64,000 nt of DNA, taken from contig NZ_CBDCBD010000003.1 in the NCBI RefSeq assembly GCF_965214215.1, positions 744,001-808,000 on the forward strand. The letters run 5' to 3'. Both the position numbers and the translations under genes were made by a program. Of this stretch, positions 6,639-17,500 are shown piece after piece (positions within the stretch are counted from its first letter, which is position 1; each line of letters starts with the position of its first letter). The notes beneath the pieces are model-generated. The model was not told the DNA's origin. It ran no database searches and saw only the letters and a list, made by a program, of their open reading frames with translations. This DNA comes from Poriferisodalis sp965214215. GTDB taxonomy: Bacteria; Actinomycetota; Acidimicrobiia; Acidimicrobiales; Poriferisodalaceae.

Positions 6639-8474
6639 TCAGGTGGCGCCCTCGTCGTCGCGGACCACGACCGAGCCCGGAAAGCGCTCCACGATCCGCT
6701 GCACCTTCGCTTCTCGGGAAAGCGGAGCCGGAGCTTCCTCGGTTGGTGCCAGCGCCGACGGCGACGGCGACGGCGACGGCGCATCATCGGCGCCGGCCTT
6801 CGCGGTCGAGCTGGATTCGCCCCCCGCGTCGCTCACCTCAATGCGAGCTTCCTGGTCGAGCAATGCCGACAGGATCGGCCGTACCTCATTGGTTCTGCGA
6901 CGGGCTTGGGCCAGCGGCACACCTTCACTCAGTCGAATCATCACCACATTGCGCTCATGAGCGAGAACAGTCGCGTCGCGGAACAGACCTGCTGCAACCG
7001 GACGCAGTTTCCCCACAACCTGGGTTTCCCACATGCGCTGGATGTCATCGGCCGTCATCGCTGCGCCAGACGGCGGTGCGGACTCGACTGCCATGTCTGG
7101 CTGGGGTGCTGCTTCTGGCGACAGGGGAGCGGTGGCATCGCCCCTGGGCGCGCCGACCGCGGCGTCAGGCGGCGGTTCGGCTTGCGCCTGCACTGCAGCA
7201 GACTCAGCCGTCGTCTGCTGCGCTGCTGCGGGAGTCGGGGGCGCAGGCGGTGGTGCAGCAGTCGCAGGCGCGAGCTGGGGCGCGGGCGGTGGGGCATCCA
7301 GCGACGGCGGCGCCGTGGTCGCGGCCATCGCGGCGCGCGCGGCAGCCGGTCCGCCGCCCCCAGACGCGGTTCGTTGCGCCGGTCCGCGCTCCTCCGACGC
7401 CGGCGCAGCTCGTGACGATGCGCCAGCGCCCGCGGCATCGTCGGCGAGCAAGCCCACCAGTGCGGCCTCGAGGGTCAGGCGCCGGTCGGCCGACTGCGGC
7501 ATCTGCGCCAGCGCGCTGCCGAGCGCCTCGAGCGCCCGCACGTTGGCGCGCCGACCCATCGCGTCGCTCAGCTCCCGGGCCGAGGTGATGTCGGCCTGCG
7601 GCAGTTCAGCGGGCTCCACCCCGGCACCCACCAGGAACATGTCACGCAGGCGGCGAGCGGTCCGCTCGGCGAGATCACGGGCGTCGACACCTGCCGCAGT
7701 GGCCGCTGCGACGGCGATCAGCGTCGACGCTAAGTCGGCCTGTGTCAGCGCCCGCACCAGCGCGTTGACGTCGGTGCGGTCATCAGGTATGCCCCCGGCC
7801 GCCAGCACCGTATCGAGCGCGGAGAGCGCGTCGCGCACCGACCCCGCACCGCGTTCGGTCACATAGTCGACGACAGCGTCATCGACCGGCGCTCCGGCGG
7901 CGTCGGCGATCGCCCGCACATGGGGCGCCATCTCGTCGGCTCCCACCAGCGAGAGCTCGAACTGCTGGGTGCGGCTGCGGATGGTGGGCAACACCTTGTT
8001 CGGATCGGTCGTGGCAAGGATGAAGACCACGTGAGGCGGCGGTTCTTCCAGCGTCTTGAGCAGTGCATTGGATGCCGCCGCCGACAGCATGTGCACCTCA
8101 TCGAGCAGGTACACCTTGCGACGCCCCGAGCTGACCAACGCCGCCTTCTCGGTCATGTCACGGATGTGGTTCACCGAGTTGTTGGACGCCGCGTCGAGCT
8201 CGATGAGGTCCATCGAGGTGCCCGCAGTGACGGCGATGCAGCTGTCGCAGGCTTCGCAGGGTTCGCCGTCGTCGAGGGACTCGCAGTTGAGGGCCTTGGC
8301 GAGGATGCGTGCAGTGGAGGTCTTGCCGGTGCCGCGGGGTCCGCTCAGCAGGTACGCGTGCCCGACACGGTCGTCTCGGACAGCATTACGCAAGGCCCTG
8401 ACCAGGTGAGGCTGGCCGACAACCTCTGCAAACCGCTGAGGCCGGAACCTCCGGTAGAGCGACTGATGCGGCAT
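6639..8474 (-). CDS. dnaX: DNA polymerase III subunit gamma/tau
   Basis: DnaX is the ATPase of the clamp loader that places the sliding clamp at the replication fork. The 611 residues include the N-terminal YRRFRPQRFAEVVGQ start, Walker A GPRGTGKT at 45-52, zinc ligands Cys64, Cys73, Cys76 and Cys79, Walker B LLDEVH near 123-128 and sensor segments TTDPNK and TIRSR. Domain III follows to about 370, then an Ala/Pro-rich linker (about 370-480) of low complexity. A tau-like C-terminal domain begins at about 490 (DDIQRMWETQVVGKL) and ends in a short tail. A run of Ser-Pro repeats in the tail comes from a GGCGAC-type repeat near 6757-6780. No slippery A-tract for a gamma frameshift is seen. The ATG at 8474 lacks a strong ribosome-binding site. 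The gene starts 120 nt after the stop of the giant gene. Confidence 0.96.
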   Translation of the reverse strand: MPHQSLYRRFRPQRFAEVVGQPHLVRALRNAVRDDRVGHAYLLSGPRGTGKTSTARILAKALNCESLDDGEPCEACDSCIAVTAGTSMDLIELDAASNNSVNHIRDMTEKAALVSSGRRKVYLLDEVHMLSAAASNALLKTLEEPPPHVVFILATTDPNKVLPTIRSRTQQFELSLVGADEMAPHVRAIADAAGAPVDDAVVDYVTERGAGSVRDALSALDTVLAAGGIPDDRTDVNALVRALTQADLASTLIAVAAATAAGVDARDLAERTARRLRDMFLVGAGVEPAELPQADITSARELSDAMGRRANVRALEALGSALAQMPQSADRRLTLEAALVGLLADDAAGAGASSRAAPASEERGPAQRTASGGGGPAAARAAMAATTAPPSLDAPPPAPQLAPATAAPPPAPPTPAAAQQTTAESAAVQAQAEPPPDAAVGAPRGDATAPLSPEAAPQPDMAVESAPPSGAAMTADDIQRMWETQVVGKLRPVAAGLFRDATVLAHERNVVMIRLSEGVPLAQARRRTNEVRPILSALLDQEARIEVSDAGGESSSTAKAGADDAPSPSPSPSALAPTEEAPAPLSREAKVQRIVERFPGSVVVRDDEGAT

Positions 8475-8496
8475 CTTGGAGGCGATCCTAAGCCCG

Positions 8497-8520
8497 AATC
8501 CGCTGGCAGGACAGCGGATT
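8497..8520 (-). terminator. hairpin between giant gene and dnaX
   Basis: A perfect 9-bp inverted repeat (AATCCGCTG / CAGCGGATT) with a 6-base loop lies 75-98 nt downstream of the giant gene's stop and 23 nt before the dnaX start. There is no U-tract after it, so intrinsic termination would be weak; it could equally be a dnaX leader structure. Confidence 0.35.
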
Positions 8521-8565
8521 TGTGCGGGATGCGTCCACCAGAAAGGTCTCCTGACGTGGGATGTT

Positions 8566-8584
8566 GCCGTCAGTCGGTGACGGC
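8566..8584 (-). terminator. short hairpin just after the giant gene stop
   Basis: A perfect 7-bp inverted repeat (GCCGTCA / TGACGGC) with a 5-base loop begins 10 nt after the stop codon of the giant gene. It is GC-rich but is followed by AACATCCC rather than a U-tract, so it is a candidate terminator or RNA 3'-end stabiliser only. Confidence 0.35.
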
Positions 8585-8594
8585 GAGCCGTGCG

Positions 8595-11500
8595 TCAGCA
8601 TTGGGCGAGGGCCGCGAGAGTGCGCGAGATGCGGTCCCAGCGGGTGTTCTTGAGCCAGTCGGCGACGTCTTGGGCTTGATCGGCGGTCATGGGGGTCTGG
8701 CCGGTGTCGACGCCGAGCGTGGCGAGGACGCGGTTGAAGCGCTTGATCCCGGCTGTGTCGGTGAGCGCGTCGCGCCATTGGGTGATCTCGGCGACGGTGA
8801 CGGCGTCGTCGGGCAGGGCGCAGTGCGGTGCCGGGTCGTCGTCGCTGTCCTGCTGGGGATCTTCGGTATCAGTGTCCTGGCCGGTGTCGTCGCCGTTGTC
8901 GGTTTCCTGCCCGTCGTCGGTGTCGTCAGTGTCGGTGTCTTGCTGGTCCTGCTGGGGATCTTCGGTATCAGTGTCCTGGCCGGTGTCGTCGCCGTTGTCG
9001 GTTTCCTGCCCGTCGTCGGTGTCGTCAGTGTCGGTGTCTTGCTGATCTTGCTGGGCGTTCTGGTGGGGTTGAGAGGTTTCGGTGATGGTGCCGGTGGCGG
9101 TGTTCTGGGTGGGGTGGGGTTGGGCGGGGCCCGTGACGCGGTGGATGAGGGCGGTGAAGGTTTCTGTGGGTTCGGGGGTGTTATCGCCGAAGATGTAGAC
9201 CTCGTGGCGGACGCTGGTGTGGCCGGCGGGTATGTGTGCTGTGGTGGCGAGGCTGATGTAGTCGGTGCCGGATTTGGCTGTGCCGTCGCGCAGGCTGATC
9301 GAAACGGTGACGTCTTGGGCAGCGGGCTTGTCGAGGGTGATGTCGAAGCCGATGTACCGGTCGGTTTCTGTGGCTGCGGCGTCGGCGATGGACACCTGCG
9401 GCAGGGCGACGTCGTCGTCGGTGACCGTCACCGTGGCGGTCGCGGCGGTGGGATGGCGGTCGTATTCGTAGTCGTCGTCGATGGCCACGGTGATCGCCCC
9501 GTCGGCCTCGTGGCTGGTGTCGTCGGTGGTGCTGATCGCGACAGCGGCAGTGCCTGTGGTGCCGATGGTGACGGTGCGCGTCCCGGTTCTGGCGCCCCAG
9601 TTGCCGTCCTGAGTGACGGTGATGGTCACTTCCAGCGGAGCTGTGGGGGCGGGGTCGGCGGTGATCGTGTAGCCGACGGTGTCGCCTTCGGTGATCGACG
9701 CTGTGTCGGCGGCGATCGACACGACAGGTGCTGCGCCGTCGGCGTCATCGTCTCGCACCGCGACCGTCGCGGCGGCGTGGTCGGGGTCGGGCTCATAGCC
9801 GACGCCGTCGACGACCGTGGCGGTGATCTGCCCGTCGCTCTCGCGGGCGCTGTCGCCAATAGTGGGTATTTCGAACGTGGCTACCCCGGTAACGGGCACG
9901 TTTACGGTGACAGTACGCGGCTGGTCCGCGGCCAGGAACCCGTCGGCGCCCGTCAGCTCCACCGTCACCGGTGTCGGGTCGCCGTTTGCGGGCGATGGGC
10001 TGATCTGCACCGCGAACTTGGCTTTGGCTCCTTCTGTGACCGTGCCGCTGTTCGTAGCGATCGATGCTCGGGGTTCAGGCGGGGCGAGCAGGTCGTGGTT
10101 GCGGATCACGTAGGTCAACTCGTAGCCGCCGCCGCGGAACAGGCTCGTGTTGTGCGGTTTGTGCAGCGTGATCTCGATCGTCTCGCCGGAGTCCTCATGG
10201 GCGTCGTCATAGACCCGCAGATAGAAATGGGCCCGGTCCTGGCCGGCGTCCATCCCGGTGCCGTCGGCTTTCACGTTGTGGTACGAACAGTTCCCGTCGA
10301 GCCGCAGGGGACGGTTGAACCGGTTGCGGACCTGATAGTCGACATGAAGCGCCGCGGTGCCGCCGAAGCACAGCTCGAACCCCCACGGGTCGGGGATCTG
10401 CTCAAAATTGGCCGGGAACTGTCCCTCCCCGGTCCATGTGCGTGCCCGGATCACCGCGAAATGCGCCCAGCCTTTCGACTCGGCCACATCGATCGGTTTG
10501 GTCGCGTCGCCCTTGTACACCGTCAGATCCGCGAAATCGGTCCACGACGCCGGATACGGCGTGTCAATCACCTTCACCGACAACTCTGCTGTCACCCCTT
10601 CGTAACCACCGCCCGACGCCACCAAAGACAGCGTCGTCGTCTCATTCGTGGTGTCGTCGTCCTCATGGGCGTTGACCACCACCGTCTGCCACTCATCTGC
10701 GCGCACAAACAAGAAGCTCAGCTTCTGCGACTGAGGGTTCCCGCCTGTCCGCTGGCTCAACGACGCCTTCCCGGCAGCCACAAGCATCGCCGGCAGCGAC
10801 ACGTCCACCTGCACGATCCCGGTCGGCTCCGACGCCAGCTTCACCTTGAACGCCGCCTGACGGCCCTCGGCGATGTCCAGCTTGGTGACTGACAACACCA
10901 GCCCGACCGCGTCGTCATCAGCGATCGTCACCGTCGCCACACCCACATCGCCCACGTCGTAGGCCGCGCCGTCGACCAACGTCAGCACCACCGTCTCCGA
11001 CGCGTCGCCCACCGAATCATCTGTGATCGACACCACCACCACAGCGGACGTGGCCCCCGCCTGGATCGTCACCGTCGTCCCCAGTGCCGTGTAGTCGGCT
11101 CCCGCGGTCGCTGTGCCCGACACCGTGAAGCGCACCGGCAGATTCGTTGTCGGCGCCTGATCGACGTTCACCGTCACCGACACCGAGCGAGACCCTGCGG
11201 CCTCGCCGCCCCCATAGGTAGCCGAGCCGAACGACACCACCGGCACGGACGGCGTCGGCGCGGACACGTCGATGTCGAAAGTGTCGCTGACCATGCCGCC
11301 GTTGCCGTCAGACGCTGTGACCTTCACCGACACCGTGCCCGCATCTGCCGGCTGCGGCGTTCCTGAGAACGTGCGGGTGCCCCGAGTGAACGACAGCCAG
11401 CCCGGTAAAGCGTTGCCGTCGGACTTGGTTGCGGTGTAGGTGAGAGCGTCACCGTCAGCGTCGTTGAACGTGTTGGCCGCGAATGCGTAGCTGAACGCCG

Positions 11501-14500
11501 TGCCTGCGGTCGCGGCCTGGTTGGGAATCGCGTTGGCGACCGTCGGCGCATTGTTCGCCGCGTCGTTGTCGGTGATCGTCACCGTCGCCGACGACGGAGA
11601 TCCCAGTGTGACTCCACGCTGACCTCCGACCACTGTCAGCGCCGCCGTGAACGTCTCCGAAGCCTCAACCTCGGTGTCGTCGTTGACGTCGATGGCTAAG
11701 TCGATGCTGCTGACGCCGGCGGGAATCGTGGCCGGCGTGATCGTGTCGTCGTCGTAGTCGACCCCCGCAGCGGTGGCGTCGGATCCGCCGGTCGCGGTGC
11801 CGTCGGTCATCGTGAGGGTCGTCAGCACCGAGATGTCTGCGTCGCCTTCCTTCTCGACGCGGATGACCACAGTCCCGTCGCCCTCGGCGACACTTCGGGT
11901 CGCGTGCTGAAGCTTCACCGTCACGCTGTCATCGTCGGTGATCGTCACCGTGGTTGACGACTGCGAGCCCACCGTGTAGCTGGAATCGCTGGCGGCGCCC
12001 AGCGTCACGGTGAAGGTCTCGTGGTTCTCCAGAATCTGGTCATCGACGATGGTGATGCTGATCGTCTCTGACGACTGACCCGATCGGAACGTGAACGTCG
12101 TTTCCGGCGCAGTGAAGTCGACGCCGCCACCGGTCGCGGTGCCGTTCGCCGCCGACAGATTCACTGTCACGTCGCTCGACGGCGCCCTGTCCGCGTTCAC
12201 CGTCACATCGATCGAGCCGCCGCCCTCACCGCCGCTGTACGCCGCCGAGCCAAAGCTCAGCACCGGCACAGCCGCCGCGGCGGACACGACGATGTCGAAC
12301 GTGTCGGAGACCATGCCGCCGTTGCTGTCATTGGCGGTCACCTTCACCGACAGTGTGCCCGCATCACCGGACTGCGGCGTGCCCGAGAACGAGCGGGTGC
12401 CCGGCGTGAACGTCAGCCAGTCCGGCAGGGCGGTGTTGTCGGACTTGGTGGCGGTGTAGGTCAGGCTGCCCGCATCGGCGAACGTGTTCGCTGGGAACGT
12501 GTAGGTGAACGCGGTGCCTACGGTGGCCGCCTGGTTGGGGATCTGGTTGGCTACCGTCGGGGCGACATTGGTCACCGTCGCCGACACCGACGTGACCGGC
12601 GTGCTGGTCGGGTAGCCGCTGGTGGGGGTGGTCACGGCGTGGCTGATGGTGGCCGACCCGGCGCCCTTGCCGGTCACCGTCACCGTCTGCGGCGTCGACC
12701 AGTTTGAGTTGGTGAACGTCAGAGCGCCCGACACCGCCGCGCTCGCAGCGGCGTCCGATGTCGGTGTGATGACCAGCGAGCCGCCGGGCTGGCTCTTCAG
12801 CACGATGGTGTAGGTGTCGGTGCCGTCGTTCTCGGCCACTGACACGGCGGCCTTGGACACGACCACGCCGTGGCCGGCGTCGACGGTGGTCACCGACACA
12901 TTACCGATATCGATCCCGTGGTACGGATTGCCGGTATCGGACACCGCTGCGGCGTGCGAGACGGCGACAGTTTCAGCGGCGGCGTCGCCGTCGTTCACAG
13001 CACGCAAAGTCACCGTCTGCGCCGAGCTCCAGTTGCCGGAACTGCCGTGAGTGAACGTGAGCGTGGTCTGGTCGCCCGCGGTGGTGCTGTCGGTGTCTAC
13101 CACCACCGCTGTCGTGTCTTCGGAGGTGACAGTGACGGTCACGTTCGCGCCCGGGTCGGTGTCGAGCACCACCGTGTAAGACTTCACCGCGTCGGTGGCG
13201 CTGCCGAGCTCGGTGAGGGTGAGAGCAGACACCGAGAGGGTCACACCGTCGGCCGCGCCCACGGCGATGTCGAACGTGTCGCTGACCATGCCGCCGTTGC
13301 TGTCATTGGCGGTCACTTTCACCGACAGCGTGCCGATATCGGCTGTCTGTGGTGTGCCTGTGAACGTTCGGGTTCCCGCCGTGAACGTCAGCCAGCCCGG
13401 CAAAGCGGTGCCGTCTGCTTTGGTGGCGGTGTAGGTGAGGCTGTGGCCGTCGGCGTCGGTGAACGTGCCCGGCGGGAACGTGTAGGTGAACGCGGTGCCT
13501 GCTTTTGCGGTCTGGTCGGGGATCGCAGTGGCCGCGGTGGGCACATTGTTGGCGTCGTCGTCGTTGACCGTGACTTTCGCGGTGTCGTCGGTGGTCGACA
13601 CCCGGTAGCCGGTGCCGGCTTTGACTATTCCGGTGATGTCGCCGTCGGGCTCGTCGATGCTGTCCGCGGTCGTGGAGATCGACAGGGTGGCGTCGGTCTC
13701 GGTCGCTCTGATGGTGACAGTGTGGTTCCCCTCGTCGCCGGCAGCGACGAAATCGGACCTCGCTGCGTCGGCGACGTTGACGGTGACCGTGAGGTCGGCG
13801 GTGGGGGCAGTGCCTGCGGTGACCGTGAACTCCGCCGCGGTGCCCTCAGTCACCGGCGTAGTGCCCGCTTCGATGGAGATTTCCGGCAGGGCCGCGTAGG
13901 CGGCATCGGTGATGGTGACCCTGGCGGTGATGCCCAGGTCGGCGGCGACGATGCCGACGGGCAGGGATCCGAACTCGAGGATCAGGAACTCGTCTGGCTC
14001 TGTGATGCTGTCGGTGTTGGCGTCGAGGGTGACAGTGCCCGTTTTGGTGCCGCTGCTGATCCTCACGATGCCGTTGTTGGACAGTGTGAAATCGGCCGCC
14101 GACGCGGTCGGCAAGCCCGAAGTGCGCTTCCGCACCGGAATGTCCACCTCGGTGTCGGTGTTGGCGTCGAGGGTCACCGTGACCATCAACGAGCCGCCCT
14201 CCGCGACGGTGCCGTTGTTGTCCACGGCGAGGGTGGCTTCGAGCTCGTTGCCAGGCTCGAACAAGTTGACCGCGGCCAACGACGGGCTCCCCACCGACAG
14301 GCCGCCCCCCACGTTGGTTTCGCGGGCTACCGCGTTGAGCGCGTTCCCGGTGGAGGGGATCCGCACCGTTATCCGCTCATTGAGACGGTCCGTGTCGCCG
14401 TTCTCGGCGGTGAACGTGATCGTCGCGGTCCGCGCGCCGGCACCGTCGAAACGCAGCAGCAACGCGGCCTTGTACAGATCAGAGCGCGCCAGCGGATCAG

Positions 14501-17500
14501 ACTTGAGGGTCACCCCAGTGCCCGTCGCCGACCACGACAACGCCCGCACCCGCTCCAACAACCGCGCCGGACCCGACAGGATCGACTTGGACAGGCTCTG
14601 CACCGTCACCGGCACCTCAGCAACCTCACCAGCCGCCAAGACCCGGCCCAGCTCCACGGTCACCGTCACGCTGTTCTTGGAGCCCTCCAACAAACGGCCC
14701 CCGCCCGACAAAGTCACCACCACCGCAGCACCGTCGAACACCGCCACATCGAACGAATCAGCCGAACGATGCGGAACCGCGCCGCCGCCCACATTCGTCG
14801 CCCGCCCCGAATGACCGAACCCGTTGGCCGTCGCGTCGGCGGGGCCGAGCGCGACGGTGACCTTCTCCTGGAGCTCCTGCACGCTGTCATCAGGCGACGT
14901 CAACAGCAGCGTCGCAACCTGCACCACGTCGGTGGCGTGGCCGGTGAACGTCACCGTCGGCGTCAACGAGGCGCCAGCGCCGACCGTTACGCCCTTGTTG
15001 AGCGTGCCGCCCGGTTTGGTCGCCACGTCCACGTCCGCTGCGGTGACGTCGCTGCCCGAGTTCTTCAACGCAGACAGCACCAACGGCACCTCAACAACCT
15101 CGCCCACCGCGAGCGCACGCCCCAGCGTGACTGTGAACTCCGCGTCCGCCTTCGCGCCTGTCGTCTCGCCCTCGGCAATCGGGCCGCTGTCGACCCGCGC
15201 CAAACGCACCACAGTGGCGTCGTCGTCTGTGATCGTCACCGTGGCCGCGCTAGTCGAACCGAGCCGGTAGGCGTCGGCGATGCCGAGGGTCACCACGACC
15301 GTCTCCGACGGCTCATCGACCGTGTCGTCGAGCACCGTTATCGGGACCGACGTAGCGGTCGCGCCCGCCGGAACCGTCACGATGCCCGACAGTGCCGTGA
15401 AGTCATCGCCCGACACGGCGGTTCCGGTCACCGTGTAACGCACCGTCAACGCTGCAGTCGGCGCCGGCGACACGCTCAACCCCAGCGACACGGCCCGCTC
15501 CCCCGCAGCCTCGCCCGCCGTGTAGGCCGCGCTGGTGAACTGAAATTGCGGCAACACAGGCCCGTCGTCGTCGGCCACCCTTGCAGCCACCGTCTCGGAC
15601 AGGCCCCCATATTTCGCGTCGCTGCTCGACGACGACACCGTCACCACCACATCACGCACATTCCCGGCGTTGTCGACATCGTCGTCCACCGCGTGCACCG
15701 TCACCGCCTGCGACACCAACCACTTGACCGGCGTGAATGTCAACTGCACCGACGCCGCCTTCGCGCCGCCCGCGGTGCTGACCGAAAGCGCCGACGAGTC
15801 ACCGCTGGCGACTGTGACCGTCACATCGCTGGTCGGCTGCGACTTCAACGCCACCAACAGCGTGTCGCTCCCCGACGGCTCCGACAACCGCAACACACCC
15901 CCAACAGCAGCCGTCTTCAGCCCTGCCGTGTCATCATCGTTGACCGTCACGTCAAAGGAGTTCGCTCCCGCCCCCGCCTGCACACCCCCGGCTACGTTCG
16001 TGCCCAGACTCGACGCCGACATATCCCCCAACGCCACCGTCAACGTCTCAGCATCCTCGTCGACCGCGTCGTTGGCCGCTGATAGCGACACCGCCGCTAC
16101 CTGAGCCCTCGCGCCTGACAGGCGCACCACCGGGTCAAGCGACGGCACCTCCAACAATGACACACCCGTGTTCGACTCCCCCGACGTCAACGACAACGCC
16201 ACATCCGAAGCAGTGATGTTGCTGCCCGACAGCACCAACGGCACATCCACCCTCTCACCAGCCGCCAACACCCGACCCAACGTCACCGTCAACGTCGCCT
16301 GACGCGCCGTGGCGGCTGCGTTGGGGTCCTCTGAGACGGCGCCGCTGTCAGTACGCGTCACCGTCACCGTCACCGGATCGGGATCCGGCTTCGGCTTCGG
16401 CTTCGGCTCGGTCGCCGTGCCGGTGAACACCGCCCCGTCGCCCACCAACGCCGCCTTGACTGTCAGGCCCGAGACGCTGGACGTCGCCGCTGAACCCGCC
16501 GCGACGGTCAACTCGGTACCCAGCACCGCAGCCGACGCCGCGGTCACCTCCACAGTCGCTTTGGCTGCGGCGGGGCCGGTGAACACCACCGACGAGCCGT
16601 CCAAGGTCACACCAGTGTCCGACACCGCCAAAGTGAAATCAGTGTCCAGCGTGCCGCCGGTGAAGCTCAGCGGCACCCTCACCGACTCACCAGACAGCAC
16701 AGCGGCGTCCAACGACACCTCAATCTCGGCAGCGTCGCTGGTGTGGTCCGCGTCCGAACCCAGCGCTGCGGTGACCTCGACCGTAGCGTTCAACAAACTC
16801 GCCGATTCCAACGGGGTTTTCACCGGACCCTGCGCTGCTGAGACAACCGACTCGGTGTTGCCGCCGCCATCGACATAACCCACCGTCACACGCAAATACC
16901 TGCCCGCGTCACCAACCGCCACCGAATACGAAGCAGTGCTGTGACCGTCACCGGTCGCCGCCGCCCACCCGGTGCTGCCGTCCGCCGACACCTCCCATGC
17001 ATACGACGAGCCCGCCGCGGGGTCGCCGTCGGGATCGCCAGACACCGACGCCGTCAACGTCGAGCGGCCCGCCACCGGCACGCCCGCGATCACAGCCGTG
17101 CCTTCGCCCTCGTCCACATCGGTCACCGTCACCGACACCGGCTGGCGCACCGCGGTCGCGCTGCCGTCCGCGCCGTTCGAGGTCGCCACCACCACCAACG
17201 CGACCTGCGGGCTGGTCTCGCGGTCCAGGCCCGGCACCGGCGTCGTGCTGCCGAAGTTATTGGGTATCGGCCCGTAGGAGATCTGGCCGGTCGCCGAATC
17301 GATCGTGAACCCGACCGGCGGCGCTGTCTGCGACGGGCCCTCCAGCGTGTATGTGACCAGGTCACCGTCTGCGTCGGTCGCCGTCACCGCAGAACCGACA
17401 TCCACTGGGCCCTGATTGTTCTCCGCCAACGCCAAATCGCCCGGCACCGTGTTGAACACGGCGTCCGCCAAGGTCGGGGCTTTCGACACCCCATCTGCGA

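Noticed and set aside
8475..8594. Signal recognition particle RNA gene near dnaX
   Set aside because: The conserved SRP RNA core is not present in this short gap; only small hairpins are seen.
8598..8825. Sortase-anchored C-terminus
   Set aside because: No LPXTG-like motif followed by a hydrophobic helix and basic tail at the end of the protein.
7920..10892. 990-codon plus-strand open frame across dnaX and the end of the giant gene
   Set aside because: It is antisense to two supported genes, has low-complexity Gly/Val/Arg content and no family features; long antisense frames are expected at this GC content.
12870..16082. 1070-codon plus-strand open frame, and similar ones such as 48315-51683
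   Set aside because: Arg/His-rich shadow translations of the repeat gene; their periodicity follows the minus-strand repeats.
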